Notes: generated by a model from the letters alone, not told the origin. Counted from the first letter of the stretch, positions 38,523 to 51,075 are shown. The stretch: 64,000 bases of DNA from Tannerellaceae bacterium (GCA_021203545.1 JAJQAZ010000050.1:28131-92130), one strand, 5' to 3'. Program-made: numbers and translations.

Positions 38523-38724
38523 TTAGTTGTGTTTTTAATTCTCAATTCTTTAGACCAATGTAAAAATATTTTCAAAATTTTGTTATTGAATTCCCAGCTA
38601 TCCAGCTAAGATAATTTTAAGTGCTAAAATTTGTCTCAATAACGTCTACAAATGTAAGGGGTTATGAGAAAAGCACCAAATACTTTTCTTTCAATAAATG
38701 ATACTATTTTGTCAACAGGCAATT

Positions 38725-39624
38725 TTATTTGTCTTTTTTTACATTTAAATAGCTAAATCGGAATCTGGTTTGTATATGTTGTTCTCTATATTCGGTTGGA
38801 GTAACGCCTTTTCGCTTTTTAAAAATACGATTGAAATGAGAGAGATTATTAAATCCACTTTTATAACAAACCTCTGCCACTGTATCACTGGTGTCAAGTA
38901 AACGGTTAGTAGCTTCGCTTATACGGATGTCATTCAGATTATCAATAAAAGTCTTTCCTGTCCACTTCTTCAAAAAACGATTCAAAGAAGCCTCACTCAT
39001 ATTGATTAGAGAAGCCACATCGGCCAACGTAATAGATTTCTGATAATTCTGTTGCAGGTAGAACATAATAGTTTCCAGACGGTCCACATCTATTCCCGAA
39101 AAACCGGTGGAATTATTAGCCGCATTTAACGGGCGGGCAGCTTCGTCTTGTGCCAGTTCGTTTAATACCTCCATAAATACCATTAAATTCAGGAAAGAAT
39201 TATTCGCCTCATTTGTAAGCGTCTTTAACCTGGCTGATACATTCTGAATAACACCCGGACTAAAAACAATTCCGCGACGGGCGTTTTCAAAAAGGTGTTT
39301 TATCATTTTAAGAGGACGTTTATTAATAAGACTATCAAATATAGAGGCATTAAACTGTATTGTTACTTCTTTCACATTATGGAAGACACACCGGTGATTG
39401 GAATAAGCATGCTTTGTTCCACCGGCAACCAGCATCAGATCCAGGTCTCCAATCTCTTCTACCGACTCTTCAACAATCCGGATAGCGCCTTCCGCATTCT
39501 CCAGGAAATTAAGTTCAAATTCCGGATGTACATGCAAAGGATAGGCAAACCCATACCGGGCCCGCTGTATCACCATAAAACAATCCTCTGGTGATAATGG
39601 GGTTATCTCCTTTAATACATCCAT
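38725..39624 (-). CDS. AraC family transcriptional regulator with cupin sensor domain
   Basis: A 299-residue regulator. The N-terminal cupin (RYGFAYPLHVHPEFELNFLENAEGA, about 22-46) is of the type that senses small molecules. The C-terminal AraC domain has two helix-turn-helices (ITLADVASLINMSEASLNRFLKKWTGKTF and DTVAEVCYKSGFNNLSHFNRIFKKRKGVTPTEYREQ). A promoter (TATTTTTG at 39638-39631) ends only about 7 bp before the ATG, so translation may start leaderless or at the internal MVIQRARYG (about residue 17). The target genes are unknown. Confidence 0.88.
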   Translation of the reverse strand: MDVLKEITPLSPEDCFMVIQRARYGFAYPLHVHPEFELNFLENAEGAIRIVEESVEEIGDLDLMLVAGGTKHAYSNHRCVFHNVKEVTIQFNASIFDSLINKRPLKMIKHLFENARRGIVFSPGVIQNVSARLKTLTNEANNSFLNLMVFMEVLNELAQDEAARPLNAANNSTGFSGIDVDRLETIMFYLQQNYQKSITLADVASLINMSEASLNRFLKKWTGKTFIDNLNDIRISEATNRLLDTSDTVAEVCYKSGFNNLSHFNRIFKKRKGVTPTEYREQHIQTRFRFSYLNVKKDK

Positions 39625-39630
39625 ATATTA

Positions 39631-39662
39631 CAAAAATAAACGGAATCTATTGATTATACAAA
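39631..39662 (-). promoter_or_regulatory. Promoter of the AraC regulator gene
   Basis: TTTG (39662-39659), 20 bp, then TATTTTTG (39638-39631) on the minus strand, one base off the preferred spacing. The transcription start is predicted within a few bases of the annotated ATG at 39624. Confidence 0.6.
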
Positions 39663-39671
39663 TCAGAAATA

Positions 39672-39714
39672 AAAAAAGGCCGGAAGAAATCTCTCCCGGC
39701 CTTTTTATTATTTA
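39672..39714 (-). terminator. Intrinsic terminator of the rpoBC operon
   Basis: On the minus strand AAAAAGGCCGGGAGAG and a matching CCGGCCTTTTTTT form a strong stem followed by T, 11 bp after the rpoC stop. Confidence 0.85.
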
Positions 39715-39724
39715 TTTTCCAATA

Positions 39725-42700
39725 TCAATCGTTTGCGATTGAATTGAATTCTACTACATTTTTGCGATTGGCATAAATACGCTCAAACTCGTCGCGCGCA
39801 CCTACCACCAATTTATCAAAGTCACGCTGTCCTGTACCGGCAGGGATTAAGTGACCACAGATCACGCTCTCTTTCAAGCCTTCCAGACGGTCTACTTTTC
39901 CATTGATAGCAGCTTCGTTCAATACCTTGGTTGTTTCCTGGAAGGAAGCAGCCGACATAAAGCTGGTAGTTTGCAGAGCTGCACGGGTAATACCCTGCAG
40001 AATCTGGTTAGCTGTAGCCGGAACCGCATCACGTACTTCAACCGGTTTCAGGTCACGACGTTTCAGCATACTGTTTTCATCACGCAGTTTACGGGCTGTA
40101 ACGATCTGGCCTGCTTTCATTGTCTGAGAGTCTCCCGGATCAAGTACAACCTTTTTACCACAGATACGGTCGTTTTCGTCCATTACATCCAGCTTATCAA
40201 CGATCTGCTGTTCAAGGAAACGAGTGTCTCCTGGATCAACAACTTCTACTTTACGCATCATCTGACGAACAATTACTTCAAAGTGTTTGTCATTGATCTT
40301 CACACCCTGCAGACGATAAACGTCCTGAACCTCGTTTACGATGTATTCCTGTACGGCAGTCGGCCCTTTAATAGCCAGAATATCCGAAGGAGTGATAACA
40401 CCGTCAGACAATGGCATACCAGCACGGATATAGTCGTTTTCCTGTACAAGCAACTGTTTGGATAATGAAACCATGTATTTCTTCACTTCACCCAGCTTAG
40501 AGGTTACAGTGATTTCACGGTTACCACGTTTGATCTTACCAAATCCCACTTCTCCGTCAATTTCTGATACAACAGCAGGATTAGATGGGTTACGTGCTTC
40601 GAACAATTCGGTTACACGTGGAAGACCTCCGGTGATATCGCCAGCTTTACCTACGGCACGTGGGATTTTCACAAGAACTTCCCCGGCTTTCACTGAATCT
40701 CCGTTCTCTTTTACTACGTGAGCGCCTAAAGGCAGAGAGTAATTTTTCAGATAGTTGCCATCTTTATCAAGGATGTGGGCAGCCGGTGCTTTGGTTTTGT
40801 CTTTAGATTCGATAATGATCTTCTCTTTCAAACCGGTAGTTTCGTCACTTTCTACTTTGTAAGTAACATTTTCTACCACATTTTCAAATTCGATCTTACC
40901 GGCAACTTCCGACACAATTACAGCATTGAACGGATCCCATTCGATGATCAGATCACCTTTCTTCACTTTATCTCCGCTATTGAAGTAAAGTTTAGAACCG
41001 TAAGGTATATTATGAGTAAGTAAAACGATCTTCGTATTCGGATCTACAATACGCATTTCAGCCAGACGGCTTACTACAACCTGGTGGGATTTACCTGTTG
41101 CATCTTCTGCAACAACCGAACGAAGTTCTTCTATTTCCAGAATACCATCGTATTTGGAAGTAATACTACTTTCGGTCGCAATGTTGGATGCGATACCCCC
41201 AACGTGGAACGTACGTAACGTAAGCTGTGTACCCGGCTCACCAATAGACTGGGCAGCGATAACACCTACCACCTCACCCCGTTGAACCATCCGGCCCGTT
41301 GCAAGGTTACGTCCGTAACATTTTACACACACACCCTTCTTCGATTCACAGGTCAATACCGAACGGATTTCAACATTTTCAAGTGGTGATTCATGGATTT
41401 TCTTAGCTGCGTCTTCCCGGATCTCTTCTCCTGATTCAACAATCAATTCACCACTTAGAGGATGGTGGATATCATGCACGGAAACACGTCCTAAAATACG
41501 TTCGTACAGAGAAGCAATAACCTCTTCGTTATTCTTTAATTCCGTACAAACCAATCCACGAAGTGTACCACAATCTTCTTCATTGATAATCACATCATGC
41601 GATACATCAACCAGACGACGGGTCAGGTATCCGGCATCAGCCGTTTTAAGAGCCGTATCCGCCAAACCTTTACGGGCACCGTGGGTAGAGATAAAGTACT
41701 CTAACACCGACAGACCTTCTTTAAAGTTAGAAAGAATCGGATTCTCAATAATCTGACCACCTTCTGCCCCGCTCTTTTGAGGCTTAGCCATCAAACCACG
41801 CATACCGGACAACTGGCGGATCTGTTCTTTCGATCCACGGGCACCGGAATCCATCATCATGTATACGGAATTAAATCCGTCGTTATCTTTAGTCAGCTGA
41901 TTAATCAGGATAGTAGACAAACGGTTGTTAATGTGGGTCCAGGTATCAATGATCTGGTTGTAACGTTCGTTGAACGTAATGAATCCCATATTATAACTGT
42001 TCAGGATCTGCTCTACTTCTTCATATCCTTTATTGATCAATTCATCTTTTTCAGCCGGAATAATAACATCAGCCAGATTAAATGACAGACCACCTTTGAA
42101 GGCCATGTAATAACCCAGGTTCTTGATATCATCGAGGAATTGTGCAGTACGTGCTACCCCACAAATCTTGATAACATCACCGATAATATCACGAAGTGCT
42201 TTTTTACCCAGCAATTCGTTTACATATCCTACCTCTTTCGGAACAAACTCGTTAATCATAACACGTCCCACAGAAGTTTCGATCATACGTTTTACCGGTT
42301 CACCATCTACCACATCATCAACAATAACTTTTACCGGAGCATGAATAGCTACTTTGCCTTCGTTGTAAGCAATCATCGCTTCTTCCACACCGTAGAAAGT
42401 AAGTCCTTCACCTTTGGTACCCGGACGTAATTTTGTGATATAGTAAAGTCCTAACACCATATCCTGTGAAGGTACAGTAATAGGAGCACCATTCGCAGGG
42501 TTAAGAATGTTATGAGAAGCAAGCATCAACATCTGTGCTTCCAGAACAGCCTCGTTACCTAATGGTAAGTGAACCGCCATCTGGTCACCGTCAAAGTCGG
42601 CATTGAAAGCCGTACATGCTAACGGGTGCAGCTGAATTGCTTTACCTTCAATCAATTTAGGCTGGAACGCCTGTATACCTAAACGGTGCAAGGTTGGAGC

Positions 42701-44005
42701 ACGGTTCAGTAACACAGGATGTCCTTTCATTACATATTCCAGAATATCCCATACAACGGGTTCTTTACAGTCTACGATCTTTTTCGCTGATTTAACCGTT
42801 TTAACGATACCACGTTCAATGAGTTTACGGATAATGAATGGTTTATAAAGTTCGGCTGCCATATTTTTAGGCAAACCGCATTCGTGCATTTTTAATTCAG
42901 GACCTACGACAATAACTGAACGTGCAGAATAGTCAACACGTTTACCTAACAGGTTCTGGCGGAAACGTCCCTGTTTACCTTTTAAACTATCGGAAAGTGA
43001 TTTCAACGGACGGTTTGCATCTGTCTTAACTGCACTCGATTTGCGGGAGTTGTCAAACAGCGAATCCACAGCTTCCTGCAACATACGTTTTTCATTACGT
43101 AAAATGACTTCAGGAGCCTTGATATCAATCAATCTTTTCAGACGGTTATTACGGATAATCACACGACGATACAGGTCATTCAGGTCGGAAGTCGCGAAAC
43201 GGCCCCCATCCAGCGGTACCAACGGACGTAGTTCAGGCGGAATAACCGGAACTACTTTCACGATCATCCATTCAGGACGGTTACGCCCCCGGGATGCACG
43301 GAAAGATTCCACAACCTGTAAACGTTTCAATGCTTCATTTTTACGTTGCTGTGAAGTATTGGTACTTGCACGGTGACGTAAATCATAGGATAAAGTATCC
43401 AGATCCAAACGCGCTAACAGATCATATACAGCTTCCGCACCGATCTTAGCGATAAATTTATTCGGGTCTGAATCCTCCAGCATCTGATTTTCTTTTGGCA
43501 GATTATCCAGAATATTCAGATATTCTTCTTCCGACAGGAGATCCAATTCTGATATTTCTTCTACATTACCCGGCTGGATAACCACGTAGCGTTCATAATA
43601 GATAATTGAATCCAGTTTTTTGGTGGAAATACCCAACAAATAACCAATTTTATTAGGCAACGAACGGAAATACCAGATATGTGCTACGGGAACAACCAGA
43701 TGGATATGTCCCATCCGTTCACGACGCACTTTCTTTTCGGTAACTTCCACTCCACAACGGTCGCAGACAATACCTTTGTAACGGATACGTTTGTATTTAC
43801 CGCAATGGCATTCATAATCCTTGATAGGGCCAAAAATGCGCTCGCAGAACAGACCGTCACGTTCAGGCTTGTATGTACGATAGTTAATCGTTTCCGGTTT
43901 CAGTACTTCACCACTGGAATTTTCCAGAATTTCTTCCGGTGAAGCAAGACCGATTGTGATTTTTGAAAAGCTACTCTTTATCTTGTTTTCTTTTCTAAAA
44001 GCCAT
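39725..44005 (-). CDS. rpoC: DNA-directed RNA polymerase subunit beta'
   Basis: The 1,426-residue catalytic subunit. N-terminal zinc site [20 protein letters not shown] (about 66-85), the Mg-binding [15 protein letters not shown] (about 470), the bridge/trigger region [16 protein letters not shown], and the second zinc site [16 protein letters not shown]. Length and motifs match Bacteroidales RpoC. It is downstream of rpoB by 76 bp, the usual order, and ends with a strong terminator. No lesion is visible in 4.3 kb. Confidence 0.98.
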   Translation of the reverse strand: MAFRKENKIKSSFSKITIGLASPEEILENSSGEVLKPETINYRTYKPERDGLFCERIFGPIKDYECHCGKYKRIRYKGIVCDRCGVEVTEKKVRRERMGHIHLVVPVAHIWYFRSLPNKIGYLLGISTKKLDSIIYYERYVVIQPGNVEEISELDLLSEEEYLNILDNLPKENQMLEDSDPNKFIAKIGAEAVYDLLARLDLDTLSYDLRHRASTNTSQQRKNEALKRLQVVESFRASRGRNRPEWMIVKVVPVIPPELRPLVPLDGGRFATSDLNDLYRRVIIRNNRLKRLIDIKAPEVILRNEKRMLQEAVDSLFDNSRKSSAVKTDANRPLKSLSDSLKGKQGRFRQNLLGKRVDYSARSVIVVGPELKMHECGLPKNMAAELYKPFIIRKLIERGIVKTVKSAKKIVDCKEPVVWDILEYVMKGHPVLLNRAPTLHRLGIQAFQPKLIEGKAIQLHPLACTAFNADFDGDQMAVHLPLGNEAVLEAQMLMLASHNILNPANGAPITVPSQDMVLGLYYITKLRPGTKGEGLTFYGVEEAMIAYNEGKVAIHAPVKVIVDDVVDGEPVKRMIETSVGRVMINEFVPKEVGYVNELLGKKALRDIIGDVIKICGVARTAQFLDDIKNLGYYMAFKGGLSFNLADVIIPAEKDELINKGYEEVEQILNSYNMGFITFNERYNQIIDTWTHINNRLSTILINQLTKDNDGFNSVYMMMDSGARGSKEQIRQLSGMRGLMAKPQKSGAEGGQIIENPILSNFKEGLSVLEYFISTHGARKGLADTALKTADAGYLTRRLVDVSHDVIINEEDCGTLRGLVCTELKNNEEVIASLYERILGRVSVHDIHHPLSGELIVESGEEIREDAAKKIHESPLENVEIRSVLTCESKKGVCVKCYGRNLATGRMVQRGEVVGVIAAQSIGEPGTQLTLRTFHVGGIASNIATESSITSKYDGILEIEELRSVVAEDATGKSHQVVVSRLAEMRIVDPNTKIVLLTHNIPYGSKLYFNSGDKVKKGDLIIEWDPFNAVIVSEVAGKIEFENVVENVTYKVESDETTGLKEKIIIESKDKTKAPAAHILDKDGNYLKNYSLPLGAHVVKENGDSVKAGEVLVKIPRAVGKAGDITGGLPRVTELFEARNPSNPAVVSEIDGEVGFGKIKRGNREITVTSKLGEVKKYMVSLSKQLLVQENDYIRAGMPLSDGVITPSDILAIKGPTAVQEYIVNEVQDVYRLQGVKINDKHFEVIVRQMMRKVEVVDPGDTRFLEQQIVDKLDVMDENDRICGKKVVLDPGDSQTMKAGQIVTARKLRDENSMLKRRDLKPVEVRDAVPATANQILQGITRAALQTTSFMSAASFQETTKVLNEAAINGKVDRLEGLKESVICGHLIPAGTGQRDFDKLVVGARDEFERIYANRKNVVEFNSIAND

Positions 44006-44081
44006 GTGTTATATTAATTATAAAGAGTTATCGTTTTGAACGCAACCGGGCCGTAACCCGGCTGCATATTGTATTATTGAA

Positions 44082-47000
44082 TTAATCAAGAGTGAAACTT
44101 AAACCAAGACCTCTTAACTCGTGAAGCAATACGTTCAACGATTCAGGTATTCCCGGATGAGGCATAGGTTCACCTTTTACAATGGCTTCATATGCTTTAG
44201 AACGTCCTACCACGTCGTCCGACTTAATAGTAAGTATTTCCTGCAGGATATGAGCAGCACCAAATGCTTCAAGTGCCCAAACCTCCATTTCTCCGAAACG
44301 TTGTCCCCCGAACTGAGCTTTACCACCAAGAGGCTGCTGAGTAATAAGTGAGTACGGACCAATTGAACGGGCGTGCATCTTATCATCAACCATGTGGCCC
44401 AGTTTCATGAAGTAGGTAACACCTACTGTTGCCGGCTGATCAAAACGCTCACCGGTTCCACCATCATAAAGATAAGTTTTACCATAGCGTGGTACACCGG
44501 CTCTATCTGTCCATTCATTTAAATCATCCAAAGATGCTCCGTCAAAAATAGGAGAAGCAAACTTCACACCCATTGTCTGACCGGCCCAACCCAAAACAGC
44601 TTCAAAAATCTGTCCAAGGTTCATACGGGAAGGTACCCCTAACGGATTCAAACAAATATCAACCGGAGTTCCGTCTTCCAGGAACGGCATATCTTCCTGA
44701 CGAACGATCTTGGAAACAACACCTTTGTTACCGTGGCGTCCCGCCATTTTATCACCCACCTGGATCTTACGTTTCTTAGCGATATACACTTTAGCCATCT
44801 GCACAATACCGGTAGGAAGTTCATCCCCGATAGCCAGGTCAAATTTCTTCCGTCTTAATTCGGCATCCAGCTCTTTATATTTCTTCAGATAATTCAGGAT
44901 CACCTGTTTGATCAGATCATTTTTCGGATTATCGGCAGTCCACTTACTTACCTGAACCGAACTATAATCCAGTGCTTCCAGATCTTTACGGGTGAATTTC
45001 ACGCCTTTAGCGATCACTTCCGTATTCATAAAGTCTTTTACACCCTGGGAAACTTTGCCATTAGTCAGTTGCAATAGCTTGTCAACCAATACACCTTTCA
45101 GTTTGGCCAGTTTTTCTTCGTACTCTTCATCCAGTTTCGGAAGAATAGCTTTATCTGTCAAACGTGATTTACGTTTCTTCACAGCTTTCGAGAAAAGACT
45201 GGTCTCAATTACAACCCCACGTAAAGAAGGAGTAGCTTTCAAAGACGCATCTTTCACATCACCGGCTTTATCACCAAAGATAGCACGAAGCAATTTTTCT
45301 TCCGGAGAAGGGTCGGATTCCCCTTTCGGAGTAATCTTACCGATCAGGATATCGCCCGGCTCAATACGTGCACCTACACGTACAATACCTCTTTCATCCA
45401 GATCCTTGGTAGCTTCTTCACTTACGTTTGGTATATCAGAAGTTAATTCTTCCATACCCCGTTTGGTTTCACGAACTTCCAGAATATATTCATCTACATG
45501 GATAGAAGTAAAGAAGTCTTCACGCACCATGCGTTCGTTCAACACAATTGCATCCTCATAGTTGTAACCTTTCCAGGGCATATAAGCCACCTTCACGTTA
45601 CGTCCCAGAGCCAACTCTCCTTTTTGCGTAGAATAACCTTCCGTCAGAATCTGACCGGCAACAACTCTATCACCACGGAAACAGATCGGACGAAGGTCCA
45701 CTGTAGTACTCTGGTTGGTTTTACGCCATTTCGGGATATAATATGTTTTAACCGCATCTTCGAAGCTTACAAATTCTTCATCTTCACTGCGGTCATATTT
45801 AATTTTAATGCAGGTTGCATCCACATACACAACTTCACCTTCACGCTCTGCCACAATCTGTGTACGCGAATCACGTGCTACCTGGGCTTCAATACCGGTA
45901 CCCACAACAGGAGAATCAGTACGTAACAAAGGAACAGCCTGGCGCATCATGTTCGATCCCATCAATGCACGGTTCGCATCATCATGTTCAAGGAACGGAA
46001 TCAATGAAGCGGCAATAGAAGCAATCTGTGTTGGAGAAACATCCATCAGGTTTACTTCGCTGGGCGGAACAACTGGGAAGTCTACTTCCAGACGGGATTT
46101 AACCCTGTCACGAATAAACTTACCATCATCATCCAGTGGAGCATTACCCTGAGCAATCATCATTTTTTCTTCTTCTTCCGCTGTGTAATATTGCAGTCCC
46201 GCAGCCGAGAAATCAACTCTACCATTTTCAACCTTACGGTAAGGGGTAGAAATGAATCCCAAATCATTGATCTTTGCATATACACAAAGAGAAGAGATCA
46301 AACCAATGTTTGGCCCTTCAGGAGTTTCAATCGGACATAAACGGCCATAGTGGGTATAGTGTACGTCACGTACCTCGAAACCGACACGCTCGCGTGACAA
46401 ACCACCAGGTCCTAAGGCAGACAGACGGCGTTTGTGAGTAATCTCAGCCAACGGGTTTGTCTGGTCCATAAATTGCGACAAAGCATTTGTTCCGAAGAAA
46501 GAATTCACAACGGAAGAGATCATCTTCGCATTGATCAAATCAATCGGGGTGAACACTTCATTGTCGCGAACATTCATACGTTCACGAACAGTACGCGACA
46601 TACGCGCCAGACCGATACAAAACTGGTTATATAACTGCTCGCCTACCGTACGAACACGACGGTTACTCAAGTGGTCGATATCATCAACAATCGCTTTTGA
46701 GTTGATCAACTCAATAAGATACTTGATAATCTCGATTATATCTTCTTTTGTCAGAACCTTTACTTTATCGCTGGTAGAAAGGCCCAACTTTTTATTAATT
46801 CTGTAACGACCTACTTCCCCAAGGCCATATCTTTTTTCAGAAAAGAAGAGATTTGTGATAACTTCACGCGCACTTGCTTCATCAGCAGGTTCCGCATTTC
46901 TCAACTGTCTGTAAATATATAATACAGCCTCTTTTTCAGAGTTACTGGGGTCCTTTTGCAAGGTATTATATATAATAGCAAAATCAGCTAAGTTCTGATC

Positions 47001-47894
47001 TTCACGGTGTAACAAAATATTTTGTGTTCCGAACTCCAGAATAGCTTCAATATTGTCACTATCCAATACCGATTCACGGTCGATAATAACATCATTACGT
47101 TCAATTGAAACAACCTCACCGGTATCCTCATCCACAAAGTCTTCCACCCATGTTTTCAATACACGGGCAGCCAATTTACGTCCGATTAACTTCTTTAAAT
47201 TGGTTTTTGTTACTTTTACTTCTTCTGCCAGATTGAATATCTCAAGAATATCCTTATCACTTTCGAATCCAATCGCTCTCAAAAGAGTCGTTACTGGTAA
47301 TTTCTTTTTACGGTCGATATACGCATACATCACATTATTAATGTCTGTTGCGAATTCGATCCAGGAACCCTTAAACGGAATAATACGTGCGGAATACAGT
47401 TTTGTTCCATTCGCATGGATGCTCTGTCCGAAGAATACGCCCGGCGAACGGTGTAACTGAGAAACCACAACACGCTCTGCACCGTTTATTACAAACGTAC
47501 CTCTCTCCGTCATGTAAGGAATAGGGCCCAAATATACATCCTGAATCACTGTATCAAAATCTTCGTGATCCGGGTCTGTACAATACAGTTTTAATTTTAC
47601 TTTTAAAGGCACACTATAGGTAAGCCCTCTCGCAATACATTCTTCAATTGTATAGCGGGGGGGATCAATATAGTAATCTAAGAACTCCAACACGAAGTTG
47701 TTACGGGTATCAGCTATAGGAAAGTTTTCGGCAAATACCTTATACAAACCCTCCTTCTTTCTCTTTTCCGGAGGCGTGTCAAGTTGGAGGAAGTCCTGGA
47801 ATGACTTCAATTGTACTTCGAGAAAGTCCGGATACGGAAGTGAATTTTTAATCGAAGCAAAATTAACTCTTTGGTTTACAGCTGTTGAAGACAT
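44082..47894 (-). CDS. rpoB: DNA-directed RNA polymerase subunit beta
   Basis: The 1,270-residue subunit, the common Bacteroidales length. The rifampicin region reads [44 protein letters not shown]. The C-terminal clamp includes [15 protein letters not shown] and [25 protein letters not shown]. Preceded by rplL with an attenuator-like hairpin between, followed by rpoC. Intact. Confidence 0.98.
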   Translation of the reverse strand: MSSTAVNQRVNFASIKNSLPYPDFLEVQLKSFQDFLQLDTPPEKRKKEGLYKVFAENFPIADTRNNFVLEFLDYYIDPPRYTIEECIARGLTYSVPLKVKLKLYCTDPDHEDFDTVIQDVYLGPIPYMTERGTFVINGAERVVVSQLHRSPGVFFGQSIHANGTKLYSARIIPFKGSWIEFATDINNVMYAYIDRKKKLPVTTLLRAIGFESDKDILEIFNLAEEVKVTKTNLKKLIGRKLAARVLKTWVEDFVDEDTGEVVSIERNDVIIDRESVLDSDNIEAILEFGTQNILLHREDQNLADFAIIYNTLQKDPSNSEKEAVLYIYRQLRNAEPADEASAREVITNLFFSEKRYGLGEVGRYRINKKLGLSTSDKVKVLTKEDIIEIIKYLIELINSKAIVDDIDHLSNRRVRTVGEQLYNQFCIGLARMSRTVRERMNVRDNEVFTPIDLINAKMISSVVNSFFGTNALSQFMDQTNPLAEITHKRRLSALGPGGLSRERVGFEVRDVHYTHYGRLCPIETPEGPNIGLISSLCVYAKINDLGFISTPYRKVENGRVDFSAAGLQYYTAEEEEKMMIAQGNAPLDDDGKFIRDRVKSRLEVDFPVVPPSEVNLMDVSPTQIASIAASLIPFLEHDDANRALMGSNMMRQAVPLLRTDSPVVGTGIEAQVARDSRTQIVAEREGEVVYVDATCIKIKYDRSEDEEFVSFEDAVKTYYIPKWRKTNQSTTVDLRPICFRGDRVVAGQILTEGYSTQKGELALGRNVKVAYMPWKGYNYEDAIVLNERMVREDFFTSIHVDEYILEVRETKRGMEELTSDIPNVSEEATKDLDERGIVRVGARIEPGDILIGKITPKGESDPSPEEKLLRAIFGDKAGDVKDASLKATPSLRGVVIETSLFSKAVKKRKSRLTDKAILPKLDEEYEEKLAKLKGVLVDKLLQLTNGKVSQGVKDFMNTEVIAKGVKFTRKDLEALDYSSVQVSKWTADNPKNDLIKQVILNYLKKYKELDAELRRKKFDLAIGDELPTGIVQMAKVYIAKKRKIQVGDKMAGRHGNKGVVSKIVRQEDMPFLEDGTPVDICLNPLGVPSRMNLGQIFEAVLGWAGQTMGVKFASPIFDGASLDDLNEWTDRAGVPRYGKTYLYDGGTGERFDQPATVGVTYFMKLGHMVDDKMHARSIGPYSLITQQPLGGKAQFGGQRFGEMEVWALEAFGAAHILQEILTIKSDDVVGRSKAYEAIVKGEPMPHPGIPESLNVLLHELRGLGLSFTLD

Positions 47895-47939
47895 TTAGTA
47901 AGGAATTTATTGAACTTAATGAAAAATAAGACACAAAAA

Positions 47940-47973
47940 GGTTAAGAATCCCCGGGACCGGAGATTCCTAACC
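47940..47973 (-). terminator. Attenuator-like terminator between rplL and rpoB
   Basis: On the minus strand GGTTAGGAATC pairs with GATTCTTAACC (11 bp, one G-U) and is followed by TTTTTGTG. It is a complete intrinsic-terminator structure 27 bp downstream of rplL and 45 bp before the rpoB start, so it probably reduces readthrough into rpoBC. Confidence 0.75.
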
Positions 47974-48000
47974 AAAGCACCTGTCGCCAGGCTATAAATA

Positions 48001-48378
48001 TTATTTAAGCTCAACTTCAGCTCCAGCTTCTTCCAAGCTTTTCTTTAATCCTTCAGCTTCTGCTTTATCAACACCTTCTTTGATGTTGCTTGGAGCACCG
48101 TCAACTAAATCTTTAGCTTCTTTCAAACCAAGACCAGTTAATTCTTTTACTAATTTCACGATTGTCAATTTATTAGCACCCGGAGCTTTCAATACTACAT
48201 CGAAAGAAGTTTTTTCTTCTTCTGCAGCAGCACCACCTGCAGCAGGACCAGCAGCAACAGCAACAGCTGCAGCAGCAGGTTCGATACCATATTCGTCTTT
48301 CAGGATAGTAGCCAGTTCGCTAACTTCTTTAACTGTCAAGTTTACTAATTGTTCAGCAATAGCTTTCAAATCTGCCAT
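48001..48378 (-). CDS. rplL: 50S ribosomal protein L7/L12
   Basis: A 125-residue stalk protein: an N-terminal dimerisation domain ([26 protein letters not shown]), an Ala/Gly hinge ([20 protein letters not shown]), and the C-terminal factor-binding domain ([22 protein letters not shown]). It binds L10 in multiple copies and recruits translation factors. It is 42 bp downstream of rplJ. Confidence 0.98.
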   Translation of the reverse strand: MADLKAIAEQLVNLTVKEVSELATILKDEYGIEPAAAAVAVAAGPAAGGAAAEEEKTSFDVVLKAPGANKLTIVKLVKELTGLGLKEAKDLVDGAPSNIKEGVDKAEAEGLKKSLEEAGAEVELK

Positions 48379-48420
48379 TTTTGTATAGTTTAAATGATTG
48401 TTTATCTGTATAAATAAAAA

Positions 48421-48945
48421 TTATCTTTCTTCCAGAGTTTTCAATACTCCGTGAATAGTTTGTCCTGATGACTGAAGAGCCGAAATAACGTTTTTCGCCG
48501 GAGACTCCAACAGAGCGATAACATCGGCAATAAGTTCGTTTTTGCTCTTCACATTTACCAAAGCTTCCAGGTTTTCGGCACCAATATAGAAGCTTTCCTG
48601 TACATAGGCAGCTTTCAGTTGAGGTTTACCTTCCCCTTTTGTATCTTTAGTAAATTCTTTGATCAGGCGAGCCGGTACATTTGCTGTTTCAGAGAACATA
48701 ATAGCAGTGTTACCTTTCAGTGCACCATCCAGCGGAGAAAAATCTCCTTCTACGTTCTCTAACGCTTTTTTAAGCAATGTATTTTTTACAACAACCAGTT
48801 TCACCTCCTGTTTGTAACATTCTCTTCTCAGTTTGCTGGTTTTTTCAGCATCCAGAGCTTCGATATCTGTCAAATAGAAGTGAGGATAAGTTTTTAAAAC
48901 TTCTTCCAGTTGTCCTATAATAGCGCTTTTATCTTCCTTTCTCAT
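48421..48945 (-). CDS. rplJ: 50S ribosomal protein L10
   Basis: A 174-residue protein of the L10 family: KTSKLRRECYKQEVKLVVVKNTLLKKAL near the N-terminus and FSPLDGALKGNTAIMFSE in the middle. It anchors L7/L12 to the ribosome. It lies between rplA and rplL, 15 bp after rplA. In many bacteria its leader is the site of L10 autoregulation; no such structure was analysed here. Confidence 0.97.
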   Translation of the reverse strand: MRKEDKSAIIGQLEEVLKTYPHFYLTDIEALDAEKTSKLRRECYKQEVKLVVVKNTLLKKALENVEGDFSPLDGALKGNTAIMFSETANVPARLIKEFTKDTKGEGKPQLKAAYVQESFYIGAENLEALVNVKSKNELIADVIALLESPAKNVISALQSSGQTIHGVLKTLEER

Positions 48946-48960
48946 CGTTCAATTGTTTTA

Positions 48961-49659
48961 TTAATTTTCTTCAACTGATTTAGGGTCTATTTTAATACCC
49001 GGACTCATAGTACTTGAAAGATAAATGCTCTTTATATATGTACCTTTAGCAGCAGACGGCTTCAGTTTCAACAGGGTTGAAATGAATTCTCTGGCATTCT
49101 CACGGATCTGGTCAGCACTAAAAGATACTTTACCAACCGAAGTATGAACAATACCTGTTTTGTCTACTTTAAAGTCGATTTTACCCTGCTTAACATCTTT
49201 TACAGCCTGTCCGATTTCATTGGTAACAGTACCGCTTTTAGGATTAGGCATCAAACCACGAGGGCCTAACACACGACCTAAAGCACCAATTTTACCCATG
49301 ATGGAAGGCATTGTAATGATAACGTCAATATCAGTCCAACCGCCTTTGATCTTATCAATATATTCATCTAATCCGACGTAATCCGCGCCAGCTTCTTTAG
49401 CTTCAGCTTCTTTGTCGGGTGTACATAATGCAAGAACCCTAATCTGCTTACCAGTTCCGTGAGGAAGTGAAACCACACCTCTCACCATTTGATTCGCTTT
49501 ACGGGGGTCTACACCTAAACGAACATCCACATCCACAGAAGCGTCGAATTTAGTAGTAGTAATTTCTTTTACTAATGCTGCTGCTTCCTTTAGTGAATAT
49601 GCCTTCCCGGCTTCAATTTTGCCCTGCGCCAACTTTTGATTTTTTGTCAGTTTACTCAT
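48961..49659 (-). CDS. rplA: 50S ribosomal protein L1
   Basis: A 232-residue protein with family motifs [24 protein letters not shown] and [25 protein letters not shown]. It is part of the L1 stalk and represses its own operon in many bacteria. It lies 15 bp after rplK. Confidence 0.98.
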   Translation of the reverse strand: MSKLTKNQKLAQGKIEAGKAYSLKEAAALVKEITTTKFDASVDVDVRLGVDPRKANQMVRGVVSLPHGTGKQIRVLALCTPDKEAEAKEAGADYVGLDEYIDKIKGGWTDIDVIITMPSIMGKIGALGRVLGPRGLMPNPKSGTVTNEIGQAVKDVKQGKIDFKVDKTGIVHTSVGKVSFSADQIRENAREFISTLLKLKPSAAKGTYIKSIYLSSTMSPGIKIDPKSVEEN

Positions 49660-49674
49660 CTCAATTGAAGTTTA

Positions 49675-50118
49675 TTAATTATTATCCGGGAAAGTCCCTT
49701 TAACAGTGATACCCATACTTCTTGCTGTTCCGGCTACCATTTTCATAGCAGCGTCTACAGTAAAGCAGTTTAGATCGACCATCTTGTCTTCCGCTATCGC
49801 CTTCACCTGTTCCCAGGTAATTTCCGCAACTTTTTTACGGTTAGGTTCAGCAGATCCACCTTTCAGTTTAGCAGCTTCCATCAACTGGATTGCTACCGGA
49901 GGTGTTTTAACAATAAAGTCAAAAGATTTGTCGGCATAGTAAGTAATTACCACAGGCAATACTTTACCGGCTTTCTCTTGGGTCTTGGCATTAAATTGCT
50001 TGCAAAACTCCATAATATTAATACCCTTTGAACCCAAAGCAGGTCCTACAGGGGGAGAAGGGTTTGCTGCTCCTCCTTTTATTTGCAATTTGATTTGTCC
50101 AGCAACTTCTTTAGCCAT
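49675..50118 (-). CDS. rplK: 50S ribosomal protein L11
   Basis: A 147-residue protein with the Pro-rich N-terminal [24 protein letters not shown] and C-terminal [14 protein letters not shown]. It binds the GTPase-associated centre of 23S rRNA. It lies between nusG and rplA. Confidence 0.98.
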   Translation of the reverse strand: MAKEVAGQIKLQIKGGAANPSPPVGPALGSKGINIMEFCKQFNAKTQEKAGKVLPVVITYYADKSFDFIVKTPPVAIQLMEAAKLKGGSAEPNRKKVAEITWEQVKAIAEDKMVDLNCFTVDAAMKMVAGTARSMGITVKGTFPDNN

Positions 50119-50183
50119 TGTTTCTAAATTTTTTTAGATATATAAATTATAAACGAAAGTAAGTATTATCCGTAACAACAATA

Positions 50184-50726
50184 CTACTCTTTCTCCACTT
50201 GCATATAACCCAGATCCAGTGGGGTTTTCCGTCCGAAGATTTTAACCATCACTTTGAGTTTCTTCTTTTCAGTGTTCACTTCATCAATAACTCCGCTGAA
50301 GCCATTAAATGGCCCGTGAGTTACCTTTACGTTCTCACCAACATAAAAATGGATATCCAGATCATCCTGTTGTTCCTGCAATTCATCCACCGTACCTAAA
50401 ATATGGCTAACCTCTGCAGGACGTAACGGAACGGGATTTTCCGAACCTCCAAGAAACCCGATAACATTTGGGATGTTTCTCAGCCGGTGGGCTACTTCTC
50501 CCACCAATGCGGCTTCTACTAAAACATAACCGGGCAAGTAGGCTCTTTCTTTCATTACCTTCTTGCCGTTACGGATTGTAAAAGTTTTTTCGGTTGGGAT
50601 CAATACCTGTGAAACGTATTCACCTAAATCTGTATTCTTTAATTCAGCTTCCAGATGTTCTCTAACCTTATTCTCCTTACCACTAATAGCCCGGAGAACA
50701 TAAAATTTCTTTTCGACGTCAGACAT
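50184..50726 (-). CDS. nusG: Transcription termination/antitermination factor NusG
   Basis: A 180-residue NGN plus KOW protein: FYVLRAISGKENKVREHLEAE at the start, AYLPGYVLVEAALVGEVAHRLRNIPNVIGFLG in the NGN domain, and a C-terminal KOW (VKVTHGPFNGFSGVIDEVN). It couples RNA polymerase to Rho and ribosomes. It is 15 bp downstream of secE. Confidence 0.97.
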   Translation of the reverse strand: MSDVEKKFYVLRAISGKENKVREHLEAELKNTDLGEYVSQVLIPTEKTFTIRNGKKVMKERAYLPGYVLVEAALVGEVAHRLRNIPNVIGFLGGSENPVPLRPAEVSHILGTVDELQEQQDDLDIHFYVGENVKVTHGPFNGFSGVIDEVNTEKKKLKVMVKIFGRKTPLDLGYMQVEKE

Positions 50727-50741
50727 TTTCTAAAACTGAAT

Positions 50742-50936
50742 TTAAAAGATTTTCTCGTAGATGAATTTCATTACATTTTCAAAGCCCAGGTCTACTACAA
50801 AGATCAGTGCTGCAATGATAAGGGAAGCAAACATAACCACTACCGCACTATTGGAAAGTTCTGTTCTTGTAGGCCAAGAAACTTTATAAACAAGCTCGTT
50901 ATAAGATTCCTTAATATAACCAATTAATTTTTTCAT
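50742..50936 (-). CDS. secE: Preprotein translocase subunit SecE
   Basis: A 64-residue single-span protein: KLIGYIKESYNELVYKVSWPTRTEL amphipathic region, then a membrane helix (about 30-55). It stabilises SecY in the translocon. It lies between tRNA-Trp and nusG, the conserved order. Confidence 0.95.
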   Translation of the reverse strand: MKKLIGYIKESYNELVYKVSWPTRTELSNSAVVVMFASLIIAALIFVVDLGFENVMKFIYEKIF

Positions 50937-50955
50937 CTGAATCTATAGATTTTAG

Positions 50956-51028
50956 CACGGAAGGAGAGGCTCGAACTCCCGACACCTGGTTTTGGAGACC
51001 AGTGCTCTACCAACTGAGCTACTTCCGT
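50956..51028 (-). tRNA. tRNA-Trp (CCA)
   Basis: A 73-nt cloverleaf between tuf and secE. Acceptor ACGGAAG/CTTCCGT pairs fully and the anticodon loop holds CCA. The 3' CCA tail is not encoded. Confidence 0.97.
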
Positions 51029-51033
51029 ATGTT

Positions 51034-51055
51034 TCAGCCGGATCGCTCCGGCTGA
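51034..51055 (-). terminator. Hairpin between tuf and tRNA-Trp
   Basis: TCAGCCGG and CCGGCTGA form an 8-bp stem with a 6-nt loop 20 bp after the tuf stop. There is no T-run, so a processing or partial-termination hairpin is as likely as a terminator. Confidence 0.5.
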
Positions 51056-51075
51056 GGAAATTATAGGACTTGTAA

